64,000 nt of DNA from an uncultured Succiniclasticum sp. (GCA_900544275.1 UQUU01000006.1:1-64000), one strand, 5' to 3'. Positions 29,302-38,552 are shown, numbered from the stretch's first letter. Made by a program: numbers and translations. Notes: generated by a model not told the origin, from the sequence alone.

Positions 29302-30162
29302 TTACCGGGTCTGCTCCTGCACATATTCTTCCAGCAATTGCGCCAGCTGCCGGGTCGTCTTGCCCGGTTTCCCCTCGCCCACCGGACGACGATCAATTTT
29401 CACGACCGGCAGGATACCGCAACGGGGGCCGCATAAGAACGCTTCTTCGGCGCCTAAGGCAAACTCTTTGGTAAAAGTTTTTTCAATCATTTGCAGATCC
29501 AGTTCACCCGCCAGTTTTTCCTGAATCAGACGACGATACAGAAGATCATGTACGCCGCCAAACTTCATCGGACAAGTCCAGAGAATCTCGTCTTTGACCA
29601 GCACGAAAGCCGCTTCCGACGCCTCTGTGATCTTCTCTTCCCGCAGGAACAACGCATCATAGCATTGTCCTACCCGCGCCGTATGCCGCGCCAATATTTC
29701 AGGCAAACGGTTCAACGTATTCCACTCACAATGCGTTCCCCGTTCATCAGGCACCGTAATCAGACTCACGCCTTTTTTTCTCTGCCCGGCCAGAGCGGGA
29801 TCTGGAAGAACTGCCTGCATAATAAGTTCCGGCTCACATTGCTCGGGAAAATCCAGTTCATATGCGCCGATACCACGGGTAATTTGCGTATAAACCATGC
29901 CTTCTTCTATTTCGGCGGCAGCAATAAAACGACGAAGGCAGTCCACCATTTCTTCCACCATATAAATCGCCGGTATTTTTATCTTCACCATGGCATTGAG
30001 CAGATGTTCCATATGGGCTTCCGGGTGAAGCGCCTTGCCATTGTAAACCGGTACTTGTTCAAATACGCCATCGCCGAATTGATGACCGCGGTTAAAGGGA
30101 TGGATGTTGATTTCCTCTGCATCCACAATGTCGTTGTTAATTAAAATCAGGTTGGTTTTCAT
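29302..30162 (-). CDS. Class IV aminotransferase homologue lacking the PLP lysine
   Basis: Fold type IV protein related to D-amino acid aminotransferase, branched-chain aminotransferase and aminodeoxychorismate lyase. The N-terminal INIHPFNRGHQFGDGVFE and the later ITEAS-AAFVLVKDEIL segments align well with the family. In D-amino acid aminotransferase the PLP lysine lies in CDIKSLN; the aligned stretch here is CEWNTLN, so the lysine is Asn148 (codon 29721-29719, AAT). The family Asn after TEGS is also Ala. It may therefore be a binding protein or an enzyme of other chemistry. GGAGG lies five bases before the ATG at 30162. Length is 286 residues. It follows the thioesterase gene by 28 bases. 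Confidence 0.82.
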   Translation of the reverse strand: MKTNLILINNDIVDAEEINIHPFNRGHQFGDGVFEQVPVYNGKALHPEAHMEHLLNAMVKIKIPAIYMVEEMVDCLRRFIAAAEIEEGMVYTQITRGIGAYELDFPEQCEPELIMQAVLPDPALAGQRKKGVSLITVPDERGTHCEWNTLNRLPEILARHTARVGQCYDALFLREEKITEASEAAFVLVKDEILWTCPMKFGGVHDLLYRRLIQEKLAGELDLQMIEKTFTKEFALGAEEAFLCGPRCGILPVVKIDRRPVGEGKPGKTTRQLAQLLEEYVQEQTR

Positions 30163-30190
30163 GCCTGCCTCCACAAATTTAGTGTAGGGT

Positions 30191-30718
30191 TCACCATTCA
30201 CGCGGCACCCCTTCAATTTTACCTTTATTCATCATCGTCGCCTGCATCGTAGCCAGCATCCGATTTTCTTCATCATACATTTCGCCGCTGATGACCATGG
30301 TCGTTCTGCCGTGATGTCTTATTTCACTGATCATACGGACCGTACTGTCAAAATTTACATTTTGGATGAAATTGATTGAAAAGCTTACCGGCGTTGCGAT
30401 TTCCCCCACAGAAGCGGCGGTCAACGTCAGTACGGCATCGGCAAAGGCCGCCAAAACGCCGCTATGAACCTCATTATGCTCATCCGCATGTGTAGCCTGC
30501 TCTAATTTCAAGCTGATCTCGCAGTGTCCACAGGCAATCGCATCAATCTGAAAGGGTAGAAAATTCGCCCGGAAACGGCTCGTTCCGTAAAGTTCCCGTA
30601 TTTTTTCAGAAAGGGCGTCCGCTGCAACAGGAGTGTTCTCTTCCGGCACTATGTTGCCCGCCTTTTCGCCCTGTACCGGGAGCGCTGTTGTATTTTGTTC
30701 TTTTTTTAATTCTGCCAT
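30191..30718 (-). CDS. PaaI-type hotdog thioesterase
   Basis: A small hotdog-fold protein of the PaaI/YigI group that hydrolyses acyl-CoA or similar thioesters, usually as a tetramer. The core signature HADEHNEVHSGVLAAFAD, followed by a long hydrophobic helix and the strands SFSINFIQNV and TTMVISGEMYD, is typical. A charged, probably disordered stretch of about 45 residues precedes the domain. The ATG at 30718 is chosen because GTGAGG lies just upstream; the frame extending to 30886 has no domain similarity. It is probably co-transcribed with the class IV aminotransferase homologue. Substrate unknown. Confidence 0.8.
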   Translation of the reverse strand: MAELKKEQNTTALPVQGEKAGNIVPEENTPVAADALSEKIRELYGTSRFRANFLPFQIDAIACGHCEISLKLEQATHADEHNEVHSGVLAAFADAVLTLTAASVGEIATPVSFSINFIQNVNFDSTVRMISEIRHHGRTTMVISGEMYDEENRMLATMQATMMNKGKIEGVPREW

Positions 30719-30919
30719 CTTCCTCACCTGAAATGTCTCCTGCTGCTTTTTTCTGATGCTGCCTTGCCCTTCTGCGTGCAATCGCAACCTGCAAGCCGAC
30801 CAACCCGTGACGCTGTACCGCTCTATAATAGCAACAAGGACAGCGTTTTGGCAACACATAGAGGGCGTGGCCTGAAACCGCTGCACTGCTATGTAATGAC
30901 TGGTGCCTTCTGCATTTTC

Positions 30920-30948
30920 ATCTTAGTGTAGCAGGACTTTTTTGTCAA
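30920..30948 (-). promoter_or_regulatory. Promoter of the thioesterase/aminotransferase-homologue operon
   Basis: On the minus strand: TTGACA (30948-30943), a 17-base spacer and TAAGAT (30925-30920), giving a leader of about 195 bases. The rest of 30949-31156 is AT-rich, with a TATAAT at 31031-31036 on the plus strand that may serve the PAP2 gene. Confidence 0.65.
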
Positions 30949-31156
30949 TTTATGATAATATATAAAGCAAACTGCTGAACTGCAAAATGCCAACCGACAT
31001 TTTAAAATGGGTAAGCAGATTTTTCATACATATAATTATACTGAATAATCTGTTATCAACAGGTTACCCTACGTAACATTTGTGTCGCCAATCGCCATAG
31101 TAGTATAGCAGTGACAAATTATATAGTTTCATACAGTAAAAGGAAGTGAATGCATT

Positions 31157-31876
31157 ATGTCTGCAAAAAAACTTTACCAGATTATCCTCTGTAATAGCAT
31201 CGGCATTGCTTTATTTTTAAGCTGGTATCTGCCGGTTGACCATGGTTTCTGGTCGTCGATGGACAGGGCTGTTTTCTTTTATTTTAATCAGCACTTGGCC
31301 GAAAGCCGATTCTTCCTATATTTCGTTGCGTTTACCAATTTCCGCGCTTTTGATCTGGTGGCAGGTGCGTGTATGCTCCTTATTCTTCTATACTATTTTT
31401 TCCAGCAAAACAGCGAAGGAAAACGCCGAATCATCTGCATTTTCATTACAATGGCACTCAGTACGGTAGCCGTTAAATTGTTAGACCGTCAACTGGATTT
31501 TCATCGACTCAGTCCCACCCTTTACTTTACCAACATGCACGAACCGGTGAACTTTGTCAGCGAAATGACAGGTTGGAATGTGAAAGACAGTTCTACGGCC
31601 AGTTTCCCCGGAGATCATGGTGCGATGCTGTTAATTTTCACAGCCTTTTTGGCTCGTTATTTTGGACGAAAAGCCTGTCTTGCCGGAATGATACTCTGTA
31701 TCCTTTTTTCTTTGCCCCGTATTATGTCCGGCGCTCATTGGTTTACTGACGTGGCGGTGGGTTCCCTTTCTCTTGTGTTGCTTAGTATGAGTTGGGTTCT
31801 GCTCACTCCAGCAGCCAACACAGTGATAAAATGGCTGGAAGCGAAATTACTTTTTCCCAATTTTAAAAATTTTTAA
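31157..31876 (+). CDS. PAP2-family membrane phosphatase
   Basis: An inner-membrane protein with about six membrane segments and the three PAP2 signatures: Lys107...Arg117, PGDH (His154) and Arg188-x5-His194-x3-Asp198, placed to face the periplasm. Such enzymes remove or transfer phosphates on undecaprenyl pyrophosphate, phosphatidylglycerol phosphate or lipid A; which applies here cannot be told. In a diderm Firmicute both undecaprenyl recycling and lipid A modification are possible. GGAAG lies upstream of the ATG. It is one of only two sizeable plus-strand genes in the window and stands alone. Confidence 0.85.
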   Translation: MSAKKLYQIILCNSIGIALFLSWYLPVDHGFWSSMDRAVFFYFNQHLAESRFFLYFVAFTNFRAFDLVAGACMLLILLYYFFQQNSEGKRRIICIFITMALSTVAVKLLDRQLDFHRLSPTLYFTNMHEPVNFVSEMTGWNVKDSSTASFPGDHGAMLLIFTAFLARYFGRKACLAGMILCILFSLPRIMSGAHWFTDVAVGSLSLVLLSMSWVLLTPAANTVIKWLEAKLLFPNFKNF

Positions 31877-31974
31877 AGGGTTTACAGGTATCCCCTGCAA
31901 ACAACCTGAGCCATCAGATAAGGAGAGGAGACGTAGGTGCCTCGCTTCTGACACACCCTACGAGTAGTAGCCAA

Positions 31975-32202
31975 ATGCATATTCAATCGTACTTTTGCCC
32001 TGTTGCGCAAACACATATGTCGCCTTATTTTTGCGACGACGGTCACGGCGATTACAACCGCAGCTACGACAGGGATGCGGATGATTTTGATTACGCCGAT
32101 TATTCTACAGATAAAGCGGACGACGATTTTCTCACTCAGAAAAAGAAAAAGCGGAAAAGTGAAAAACAAATCATTGAAGACATCTTAAACCGCTGGCACT
32201 AG
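31975..32202 (+). CDS. Possible small acidic protein (hypothetical)
   Basis: A 75-residue frame with a marked composition: an Asp/Tyr-rich centre (about residues 25-52) followed by a Lys-rich helix-forming end that finishes EKQIIEDILNRWH. That bias is unlike the shadow frames nearby, which is the only argument that it is real. No ribosome site precedes either possible ATG (31975 or 32017), and no homologue is recognised. Flanking sequence (31877-31974 and 32203-32345) has short hairpins but nothing identifiable. Confidence 0.3.
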   Translation: MHIQSYFCPVAQTHMSPYFCDDGHGDYNRSYDRDADDFDYADYSTDKADDDFLTQKKKKRKSEKQIIEDILNRWH

Positions 32203-32345
32203 CGCCGATTGCAAAACCGACGCCAGTGTAACCCCACAGCAGCCACAAAGTTCCAGCGAGCAAAAACATTGCTTTCTCCCAGCTTGTAAGGAGCGTGCCA
32301 GACCATGGGCGACGCAAGCGCGTCGGGCAACCTGAACGGTTCTAT

Positions 32346-35135
32346 TTATTTTACGACAGCGGCGCAACGGGCGCACAGTTCCGGATGCTCCGGATCAGTC
32401 CCCACCGTTTCACTATAAGTCCAGCACCGTTCGCATTTATGCCCGTCGGCCGGTTTAACGGTCACTTTCAGATCGGTCCGGTCCGTGGCTTCTTCGCCGG
32501 CCGCAGCACCTTCCTCCAGAACCACCTGCGACACGATTAGCAGCGCCGCCAGATCTTTCTCGACAGATCTTAAAATTTGTAGCGCTTCCCCTTCCGCATA
32601 CAGAACCAGTTTGGCTTCCAGAGAGTTACCGATGGTCTTGGCCTGACGATGGCCCTCCAGCACCCTGGTCACTTCACCGCGTAAAGCAATGAAATTATCG
32701 TATTTGGCTTCCAGGGTCTCATTGATATATTCTTCTTTTACTTCCGGCCAGGTCTGCATCTGCACGGATTCGGGGGCATCTGCCGGTTTTTTCATGAACT
32801 GCCATACTTCTTCCATAGTAAAGCTTAATACCGGCGCCAACATCACCACCAGATCATTCAAAATCTCATACATGGCGGTCTGTGCGCTACGCCGAATTTG
32901 ATCATCCTGCCGGGAAGCATACAGGCGGTCTTTAATAATATCCAGATAGAAGCTGGACATTTCTACCGCACAGAAATTATGAATGGCATGGAACAATACG
33001 TGGAATTCATACTCCTCATAAGCTGTTCCCACCTCTTTTTTCAGCTTCTGCAAGCGCATCAGCGCCCACTGATCCAACTCCTGCATATCCGCAAAAGCGA
33101 CCTTGTCCTTCGCATAATCAAAGTCACTGGTATTGCCCAAAATGTAACGGATCGTATTACGGATCTTGCGATAGATTTCCGTTAACTGTTTCAGAATCAG
33201 CTTGGAAATACGGATATCCTGCTTGTAATCGGCGGAGGCTACCCACAGCCGCACGATATCCGCACCGTACTGCTTGATGATATCCTGGGGCGCAATTACA
33301 TTGCCAACGGACTTGGACATCTTCCGTCCGTCCCCGTCCACCACATAGCCATGGGTCAGCACAGAACGATACGGTGCTTTACCGGTGGCCGCCACCGAAG
33401 TCAATAGCGAAGACTGGAACCAGCCGCGATGCTGATCGCTGCCCTCCAGGTACATGGCACAGGGCCATTCCAGTTCCGGTCTGGTTTTGAGAACGCCCAT
33501 ATGGCTGGAACCGGAATCAAACCATACGTCCATGATATCTTTTTCTTTGGTGAAATGAGGATGGCCGCATTTCGGACATTTGGTGCCTTCCGGCAGCAAC
33601 TCATCCGCTTCATACTTCCACCAGGCATCGCTGCCTTCTTTTTCGAAGCAGGCAGCCACAGCTTCGATGGTCGCATCCGTCACCAACGGCTCATGACATT
33701 CCGCACAGTAGAAGATGGGAATCGGTACACCCCAGACACGCTGGCGGCTGATACACCAGTCGTGACGGTCCGCTACCATATTATGAATACGCGGTTCACC
33801 CCAGGCAGGAATCCACTGTACATCATTGTGGATCGCCTGAAGCGCCGCCTCACGGAATCCGTCTACCGAAGCAAACCACTGTTCCGTGGCGCGGTAGATG
33901 ATGGGGTTTTTACAGCGCCAGCAATGAGCATACTGATGGTGGATATTTTTTTTGCCTAACAACATGCCCAAAGAAGCAAGATACTTCAGGATCGGCACAT
34001 TGGCATCAAATACGAACAGGCCCTTAAACTGATCTCCCGCTTCCGCAGTCAGCTTGCCCTCTTCATCTACCGGGCAGATAACAGGCACATTGTATTTCAA
34101 ACAGGTCAGATAGTCCACATCACCGTGGCCGCCGGCCGTATGCACACAGCCGGTACCGGTTTCCAGATCCACATAGTCCGCCAGGCAAATGAGGGATTCC
34201 CGGTGGTTATATTCCGGGAAAGGATGCTCGCAAACGCCATATTCCATCTCACGGCCTTTGACCGTACCCAATACCTTGCCAAAAGTCAGACCGCATTCCG
34301 CCGCTACCTTATCCAGCATCTCGCTGGCCATGAACAGGACTTCGTCCCCGTTTTCCACAAAGGAATACTCAAAATCCGGATGCAGCGCGATGGCTACGTT
34401 ACCGGGCAGGGTCCAGGGCGTCGTTGTCCAGATCACTACATACACAGGACGACCGTTCACGCCCGCCGGCGTTTTGCCATTCTCTTTCACCAGCGGAAAT
34501 TTCACAAAAATCGTCGGCGTCTTCTGGTCCGCATACTCAATTTCCGCTTCTGCCAAAGCCGTTTCGCAATGGGGGCACCAGTACACCGGTTTCATGCCTT
34601 TGTAAATATAGCCCTTGTTGGCCATGGCGCCAAACACACGGATCTGCTCCGCTTCAAAGGAATGATGCAGCGTCAGATACGGATGCTCCCAGTCGCCCAA
34701 TACGCCCAGCCGTTTAAATTCTTCGCGCTGGATATCAATAAAGTTATGCGCATAGGCATCACATTTAGCCCGCAGATCCAATGCGGTCATGCTGTGACGA
34801 TCGACGCCCATATCATGCAGACAGGCATGTTCGATCGGCATCCCGTGAGTATCCCAGCCGGGTACATAGGGAGTATCAAAACCTTTGGCATATTTATATT
34901 TGATAATGATATCTTTTAAAATTTTATTTAACGCATGCCCCATATGAATATGCCCGTTGGCATAAGGTGGCCCATCGTGCAGCACCCATTTCGTCCAGCC
35001 TTCATGCAGTTTCTGTTTTTTTGTGTAAATTTCATTTTTCTCCCAGAAATCCAGAAATTCCGGTTCACGGTTCGGCAGGTTGCCGCGCATGGGGAATTCG
35101 GTTGCCGGTAAATTCAACGTCTTGCTGTAATCCAC
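32346..35135 (-). CDS. ileS: Isoleucyl-tRNA synthetase
   Basis: Class I synthetase for isoleucine with an editing domain. The HIGH-type motif is in PYANGHIHMGH near residue 60, the KMSKS motif is GRKMSKSVGN, and a C-terminal zinc-finger pair (CERCWTYS and CARC) closes the protein, as in the bacterial type. The start is GTG at 35135: GGAGG lies eight bases upstream, and the sequence then begins with DYSKTLNLP. A frame reaching 35162 lacks a site. Length is 929 residues. It is the last gene of the ylm-divIVA cluster but has its own T-box leader, so it is controlled by uncharged tRNA-Ile. Confidence 0.96.
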   Translation of the reverse strand: MDYSKTLNLPATEFPMRGNLPNREPEFLDFWEKNEIYTKKQKLHEGWTKWVLHDGPPYANGHIHMGHALNKILKDIIIKYKYAKGFDTPYVPGWDTHGMPIEHACLHDMGVDRHSMTALDLRAKCDAYAHNFIDIQREEFKRLGVLGDWEHPYLTLHHSFEAEQIRVFGAMANKGYIYKGMKPVYWCPHCETALAEAEIEYADQKTPTIFVKFPLVKENGKTPAGVNGRPVYVVIWTTTPWTLPGNVAIALHPDFEYSFVENGDEVLFMASEMLDKVAAECGLTFGKVLGTVKGREMEYGVCEHPFPEYNHRESLICLADYVDLETGTGCVHTAGGHGDVDYLTCLKYNVPVICPVDEEGKLTAEAGDQFKGLFVFDANVPILKYLASLGMLLGKKNIHHQYAHCWRCKNPIIYRATEQWFASVDGFREAALQAIHNDVQWIPAWGEPRIHNMVADRHDWCISRQRVWGVPIPIFYCAECHEPLVTDATIEAVAACFEKEGSDAWWKYEADELLPEGTKCPKCGHPHFTKEKDIMDVWFDSGSSHMGVLKTRPELEWPCAMYLEGSDQHRGWFQSSLLTSVAATGKAPYRSVLTHGYVVDGDGRKMSKSVGNVIAPQDIIKQYGADIVRLWVASADYKQDIRISKLILKQLTEIYRKIRNTIRYILGNTSDFDYAKDKVAFADMQELDQWALMRLQKLKKEVGTAYEEYEFHVLFHAIHNFCAVEMSSFYLDIIKDRLYASRQDDQIRRSAQTAMYEILNDLVVMLAPVLSFTMEEVWQFMKKPADAPESVQMQTWPEVKEEYINETLEAKYDNFIALRGEVTRVLEGHRQAKTIGNSLEAKLVLYAEGEALQILRSVEKDLAALLIVSQVVLEEGAAAGEEATDRTDLKVTVKPADGHKCERCWTYSETVGTDPEHPELCARCAAVVK

Positions 35136-35206
35136 AATACTGTCCTCCTGTTTCTTTCGCAAACCATTTGATTATCCATCCTTTTCCGGTTTGACAAAGA
35201 TTTTAT

Positions 35207-35475
35207 AAAAAAATAAAGCCTCGCCCGGAAAGGGACGAGACTATGTTGACCCGTGGTACCACCCTCATGACGAAACTTCGTTCCGCCACTCGTTTCGCGC
35301 GATAACGTGCGCTGCCCCGTCCTGACCTACTGCCTCTTACAGGTTCAGCCGGCTGCTCCAAAGTGATCTTCCTCTGCAAGAATTTCCGTCCGGGCTTCCA
35401 CCCTCCCCGGCTCGCTTGACCCTTCTCACAGGCTACTGTCTTCTTCACCGCAGTTTATTCTTATGCCCGCGATTA
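35207..35475 (-). promoter_or_regulatory. T-box leader of ileS (isoleucine specifier ATC)
   Basis: On the minus strand the T-box sequence GGTGGTACCACGGG (35264-35251) forms the antiterminator side. It is followed by the competing terminator stem (GTCTCGTCCC with GGGCGAGGC, 35241-35218) and a T run. About 100 bases upstream, GAAGATCACTT holds ATC (35367-35365), the expected isoleucine specifier codon. Uncharged tRNA-Ile should pair with ATC and with the T-box bulge, preventing termination and raising ileS expression. The 5' end and promoter are not certain. Confidence 0.92.
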
Positions 35476-35505
35476 TTCCACCGCGCTTACAATGCAAATA
35501 TTTTA

Positions 35506-36192
35506 CTACTTTTGATACATGGCGTCAATAGCCCCCAGTTTAAACGAACGCAGTCCAAAGCCGTCGTCTTTTTGCAAATGGGACTGATCATTCAGGCGAA
35601 ACACCGCATGTTCCTTCCATTTGTTGATCCCCAGCACCGTCACCGAGGCAGGCAGGATGTCAAAGGAAAAATTCTGTCGGGAGACCTGAGCAATGTCCAT
35701 CCCCAGCCAGGCAAAAATAATGTTTTGAATCGTCCCCTTATGCGCGACGATCAAAAGATTTTCCTTTTCCCAGTCGGCAGACTGCTGCAGCCCCTGCACG
35801 GTCCTGGCAAAAAACTCCCGGCGTGTTTCACCGCCCGGGTAATTGCGGTGATCCAACTCTTTCAGTGAAGCAGGAGTCTGATAAAGCGACCGGGCCTCAC
35901 TTTCTTTTAATCCGGCCGCCGCGCCGTTATTTTTTTCCCGTAGAAAAGGAAACGTTTCCAGCGGTTGGATACCCAATACCTGAGAAAAGATCTCGGCGGA
36001 CTCCCTCGCCCGCATTAAATCACTGCTTAAAAGGCGAATTTTCGGCAAGGCTTTTGCCAGATCCAGCGCCATTTTTTCAGCACAGGCCCGAATCTGTTGC
36101 CGCCCCTTTTCGGTTAAATCAGAGTCGGTCCATCCTCCGGTCAGATGCGCCGTATGGTGGGTCGCCTCTCCATGCCTTACCAAAATAATCAT
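35506..36192 (-). CDS. Histidine phosphatase (phosphoglycerate mutase-like)
   Basis: A 228-residue member of the histidine phosphatase superfamily. The catalytic VRHGEA motif is at 5-10, followed by LTEKG, the second-half Arg/Glu region and the C-terminal LIVAHKG motif with the second catalytic His. CobC, GpmB and broad-specificity phosphatases share this layout, so the substrate is open. AAGGAA lies about 11 bases before the ATG, which follows the divIVA stop by two bases. It sits between divIVA and ileS, a position usually empty in other Firmicutes. Confidence 0.85.
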   Translation of the reverse strand: MIILVRHGEATHHTAHLTGGWTDSDLTEKGRQQIRACAEKMALDLAKALPKIRLLSSDLMRARESAEIFSQVLGIQPLETFPFLREKNNGAAAGLKESEARSLYQTPASLKELDHRNYPGGETRREFFARTVQGLQQSADWEKENLLIVAHKGTIQNIIFAWLGMDIAQVSRQNFSFDILPASVTVLGINKWKEHAVFRLNDQSHLQKDDGFGLRSFKLGAIDAMYQK

Positions 36193-36194
36193 AA

Positions 36195-37739
36195 TCAGGA
36201 TTCCTTGTTCTCATCCGGTTTCTCGGCTTCTTTTTCCGCGCCGGTCTCTTTTTCCGCACCCGCTTCTTCCCGCATTTGCGATAAAGCAACGCGCAAATCC
36301 GCATTCTTACGCGGGAAACCATTGCGGTTAAACACTACGGTGTGGGGTTTAAAGTGTGAGAAAAAAGGCTTGCGGATCTGAGGGACCTCTTCCCCTTTGT
36401 CTTTTATTTCCGCGCCTGTTTCGGCTGCGGCTGCAGCGTGACTCATAGCGGTCGGCTGCACCGTTCCTGTGCCAGCCCCCATCTCTTCCGGTTCATCCCA
36501 GGTCACAGGCGGTATTTCACCATGTTCCTGTGATTCGGCTGCAGCCGGCTGATCAGCGGCAAATCCCGCCGCAGCCTGTTCCGCAGCAGTGTCGTTCTCT
36601 GCCGCAGCCCGGTATTCCACCGGTTCCGCCTTCGCCTCATAAGCCGCAGCGGAAGGTTTGATCGCCTGCAGTTTCGGCTGGACGATCTCGTCGACCACAT
36701 TTTCCGCATCAAAGTTATCATACAAAGACAACTGGGACTGAAGCAGGTTTTTCAGCTGCGTGCTTTGATAATTCGCTTTATGTACCAGCGTTTTATACGT
36801 GTCCATCGCAGCCGAAGCCTTCGCCTCTGCTACAAAGACCATCTTCTGACTGCGTTCGGTCGCTTCGTAAATCATCTTACGGCTACGTTCTGTGGCCTCG
36901 GCCATCATGGTCTGAGATTTTTTAATCGCTTCCGCAACCATATCCTGGCTCTTTTTCTGCGCTTCCGCCACCATCGCATTGGCTTTTTGCGTGGCTTCCG
37001 CAATCATAGTCTGCGACTGCTGATTCGAGTCTGCCATCAACTGCTGCGAATGTGCCGTGGCTTCCGCTACCAAAGTACGCGCCTTCTCCCGACTGTCCGC
37101 TAATTGCAGCTTACAATTATCATCCGCCGTCACTTTCATTTTGGCCACTTCAATTTCGGCCATGCTCTTCATCTTATCCACAAAAGATTGCGCATCCAGC
37201 CGCAGCTTATCTGTAGCGGAACCGGTTTTTTCCCGTAGACCTGCCGCATAACTATCCGCATCCGAACGCGTCAGCTTGTCATAATCGTCTGCCTGACTGC
37301 GAGCCCTGGAGGCATATTCATCCGCTTCTTTGCGGATTTTTTCAGCATAGGTTTCCGCATCGGACTTAATACGATTCGCCTCCAGCTCGCTGTCATATTT
37401 CATCTTATCGCAGTACTTCGCAATTTCTTCCTGCTGTTTTTTACATTCGATTTCCGTTTCCTTCATCAATACCGCAGACTTCTGCTCACTGCTCTTTTTC
37501 ACTTCATCAGCCGTTTCCTGGGCTACCAGCAGCGTATTCTGCATCGTGCCTTCCATACGCTGATAGTACTCCAGTTTAGCGCTTACCCGTTCTACGGTAT
37601 CCTTTAATTCCACATTGTCCTGATACAGACGTTCAAAATCCTTGGAAACCTGATCCATGAACCGCTTCACTTCGTCCGTATCAAATCCGCGGAAGCCCTT
37701 AGAAAATGTTTTACCGTTTAAATCCAGCGGTGTCAGCAT
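36195..37739 (-). CDS. divIVA: DivIVA-domain protein with an 11-residue repeat coiled coil
   Basis: The N-terminal membrane-curvature-binding DivIVA domain is clear (LDLNGKTFSKGFRGFDTDEV, then a coiled coil to about residue 80). At 514 residues it is about three times the Bacillus protein. A long Ala/Lys/Glu coiled coil continues to about 330. Within it, residues about 220-306 contain seven or eight 11-residue repeats of the type SQxMVAEAxKK. A Pro/Ala-rich acidic tail (about 350-514), probably disordered, completes it. It should mark curved membrane at poles or septa. The genes sepF and ylmH lie just upstream, the conserved division cluster. GGAGG precedes the ATG. Confidence 0.9.
   Translation of the reverse strand: MLTPLDLNGKTFSKGFRGFDTDEVKRFMDQVSKDFERLYQDNVELKDTVERVSAKLEYYQRMEGTMQNTLLVAQETADEVKKSSEQKSAVLMKETEIECKKQQEEIAKYCDKMKYDSELEANRIKSDAETYAEKIRKEADEYASRARSQADDYDKLTRSDADSYAAGLREKTGSATDKLRLDAQSFVDKMKSMAEIEVAKMKVTADDNCKLQLADSREKARTLVAEATAHSQQLMADSNQQSQTMIAEATQKANAMVAEAQKKSQDMVAEAIKKSQTMMAEATERSRKMIYEATERSQKMVFVAEAKASAAMDTYKTLVHKANYQSTQLKNLLQSQLSLYDNFDAENVVDEIVQPKLQAIKPSAAAYEAKAEPVEYRAAAENDTAAEQAAAGFAADQPAAAESQEHGEIPPVTWDEPEEMGAGTGTVQPTAMSHAAAAAETGAEIKDKGEEVPQIRKPFFSHFKPHTVVFNRNGFPRKNADLRVALSQMREEAGAEKETGAEKEAEKPDENKES
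36822..37082 (-). repeat. 33-base repeats inside divIVA
   Basis: Seven to eight 33-base units encode the 11-residue repeats of the DivIVA coiled coil. Units have diverged (for example MVAEAQKKSQD, MVAEAIKKSQT, MMAEATERSRK, MIYEATERSQK) but keep length, so gain or loss of a unit would keep the frame. Confidence 0.75.
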
Positions 37740-37766
37740 ATTCGCTCCTCCTGTTTAGCTTAAATT

Positions 37767-38552
37767 TTATATATAGCGTTTTAAGGTAATACTGCAGCGG
37801 CCTTTTTTGGTCAGCCCCCGTACTTCCGCCAACTCCACTCTGCCCCGTCCCCGGAAAGAGATCACGTCCCCTTCGGTGACCGCCTGAGCGGCATTTTTAG
37901 CGTCTTTCCAGTTCACCTTTACATTTTGGCTCTTGATCTCCTCCGCCATACGGGAGCGACTGGTGCCATATCCCGCTGCCGCTACCGCATCCAGGCGCAA
38001 TGCAGCCACCGTAGCGGAAATCAGTTTAACTTTCTCTTCCTTTACCTGCAGCGACTCCCTGACAATTTGTTCCAGCGTCACCGGAGCCGCTCCGATCTGT
38101 GTCAGGTTGCTTTCAATATAACCGGCCAACGCTTTATCCGCCGCCAGCTGCGCCCCTTCCGGCACAAGGACGATGTCTCCCAACACCTCCCGCCGACAGC
38201 CCAGACCCATAAAAGCGCCCAGTATATCCCGATGACCCAGATCATAATAGCGTTTATCCCAGCGGATCTGGTAAAACACCAAACCAAAATCGGCATTGCC
38301 ATAAAACTCTTCTGAAAGGAAAGCCGCTTTCACCCGCTCGGCGTGAGCAAACCCACCGTCCGTGACCAACTTCACCGTCGCAAAATTAGCAGCCACGATC
38401 TCCGCTACATTACATGCGTGAGGATCCAGAAACTCACTGACCGAAAAGCGACCGGTTTTACGGGCCTGTTCCGCCAGGTCCACCAGCTTCGCCGCCAATT
38501 CCTCATCGCCGCCGGCTTTAAAATAACGTAATATTTTTTCTCTGTCCGCCAT
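37767..38552 (-). CDS. ylmH: YlmH-family RNA-binding S4-domain protein
   Basis: A 261-residue protein with the YlmH N-terminal and middle region and a C-terminal S4 RNA-binding domain (about 180-255, around SRSRMAEEIKSQNVKVN). In Bacillus YlmH binds stalled 50S subunits in ribosome quality control and is genetically linked to division genes. Its ATG shares one base with the proC stop codon (TAATG), so it is translationally coupled. divIVA follows after 27 bases. Confidence 0.92.
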   Translation of the reverse strand: MADREKILRYFKAGGDEELAAKLVDLAEQARKTGRFSVSEFLDPHACNVAEIVAANFATVKLVTDGGFAHAERVKAAFLSEEFYGNADFGLVFYQIRWDKRYYDLGHRDILGAFMGLGCRREVLGDIVLVPEGAQLAADKALAGYIESNLTQIGAAPVTLEQIVRESLQVKEEKVKLISATVAALRLDAVAAAGYGTSRSRMAEEIKSQNVKVNWKDAKNAAQAVTEGDVISFRGRGRVELAEVRGLTKKGRCSITLKRYI

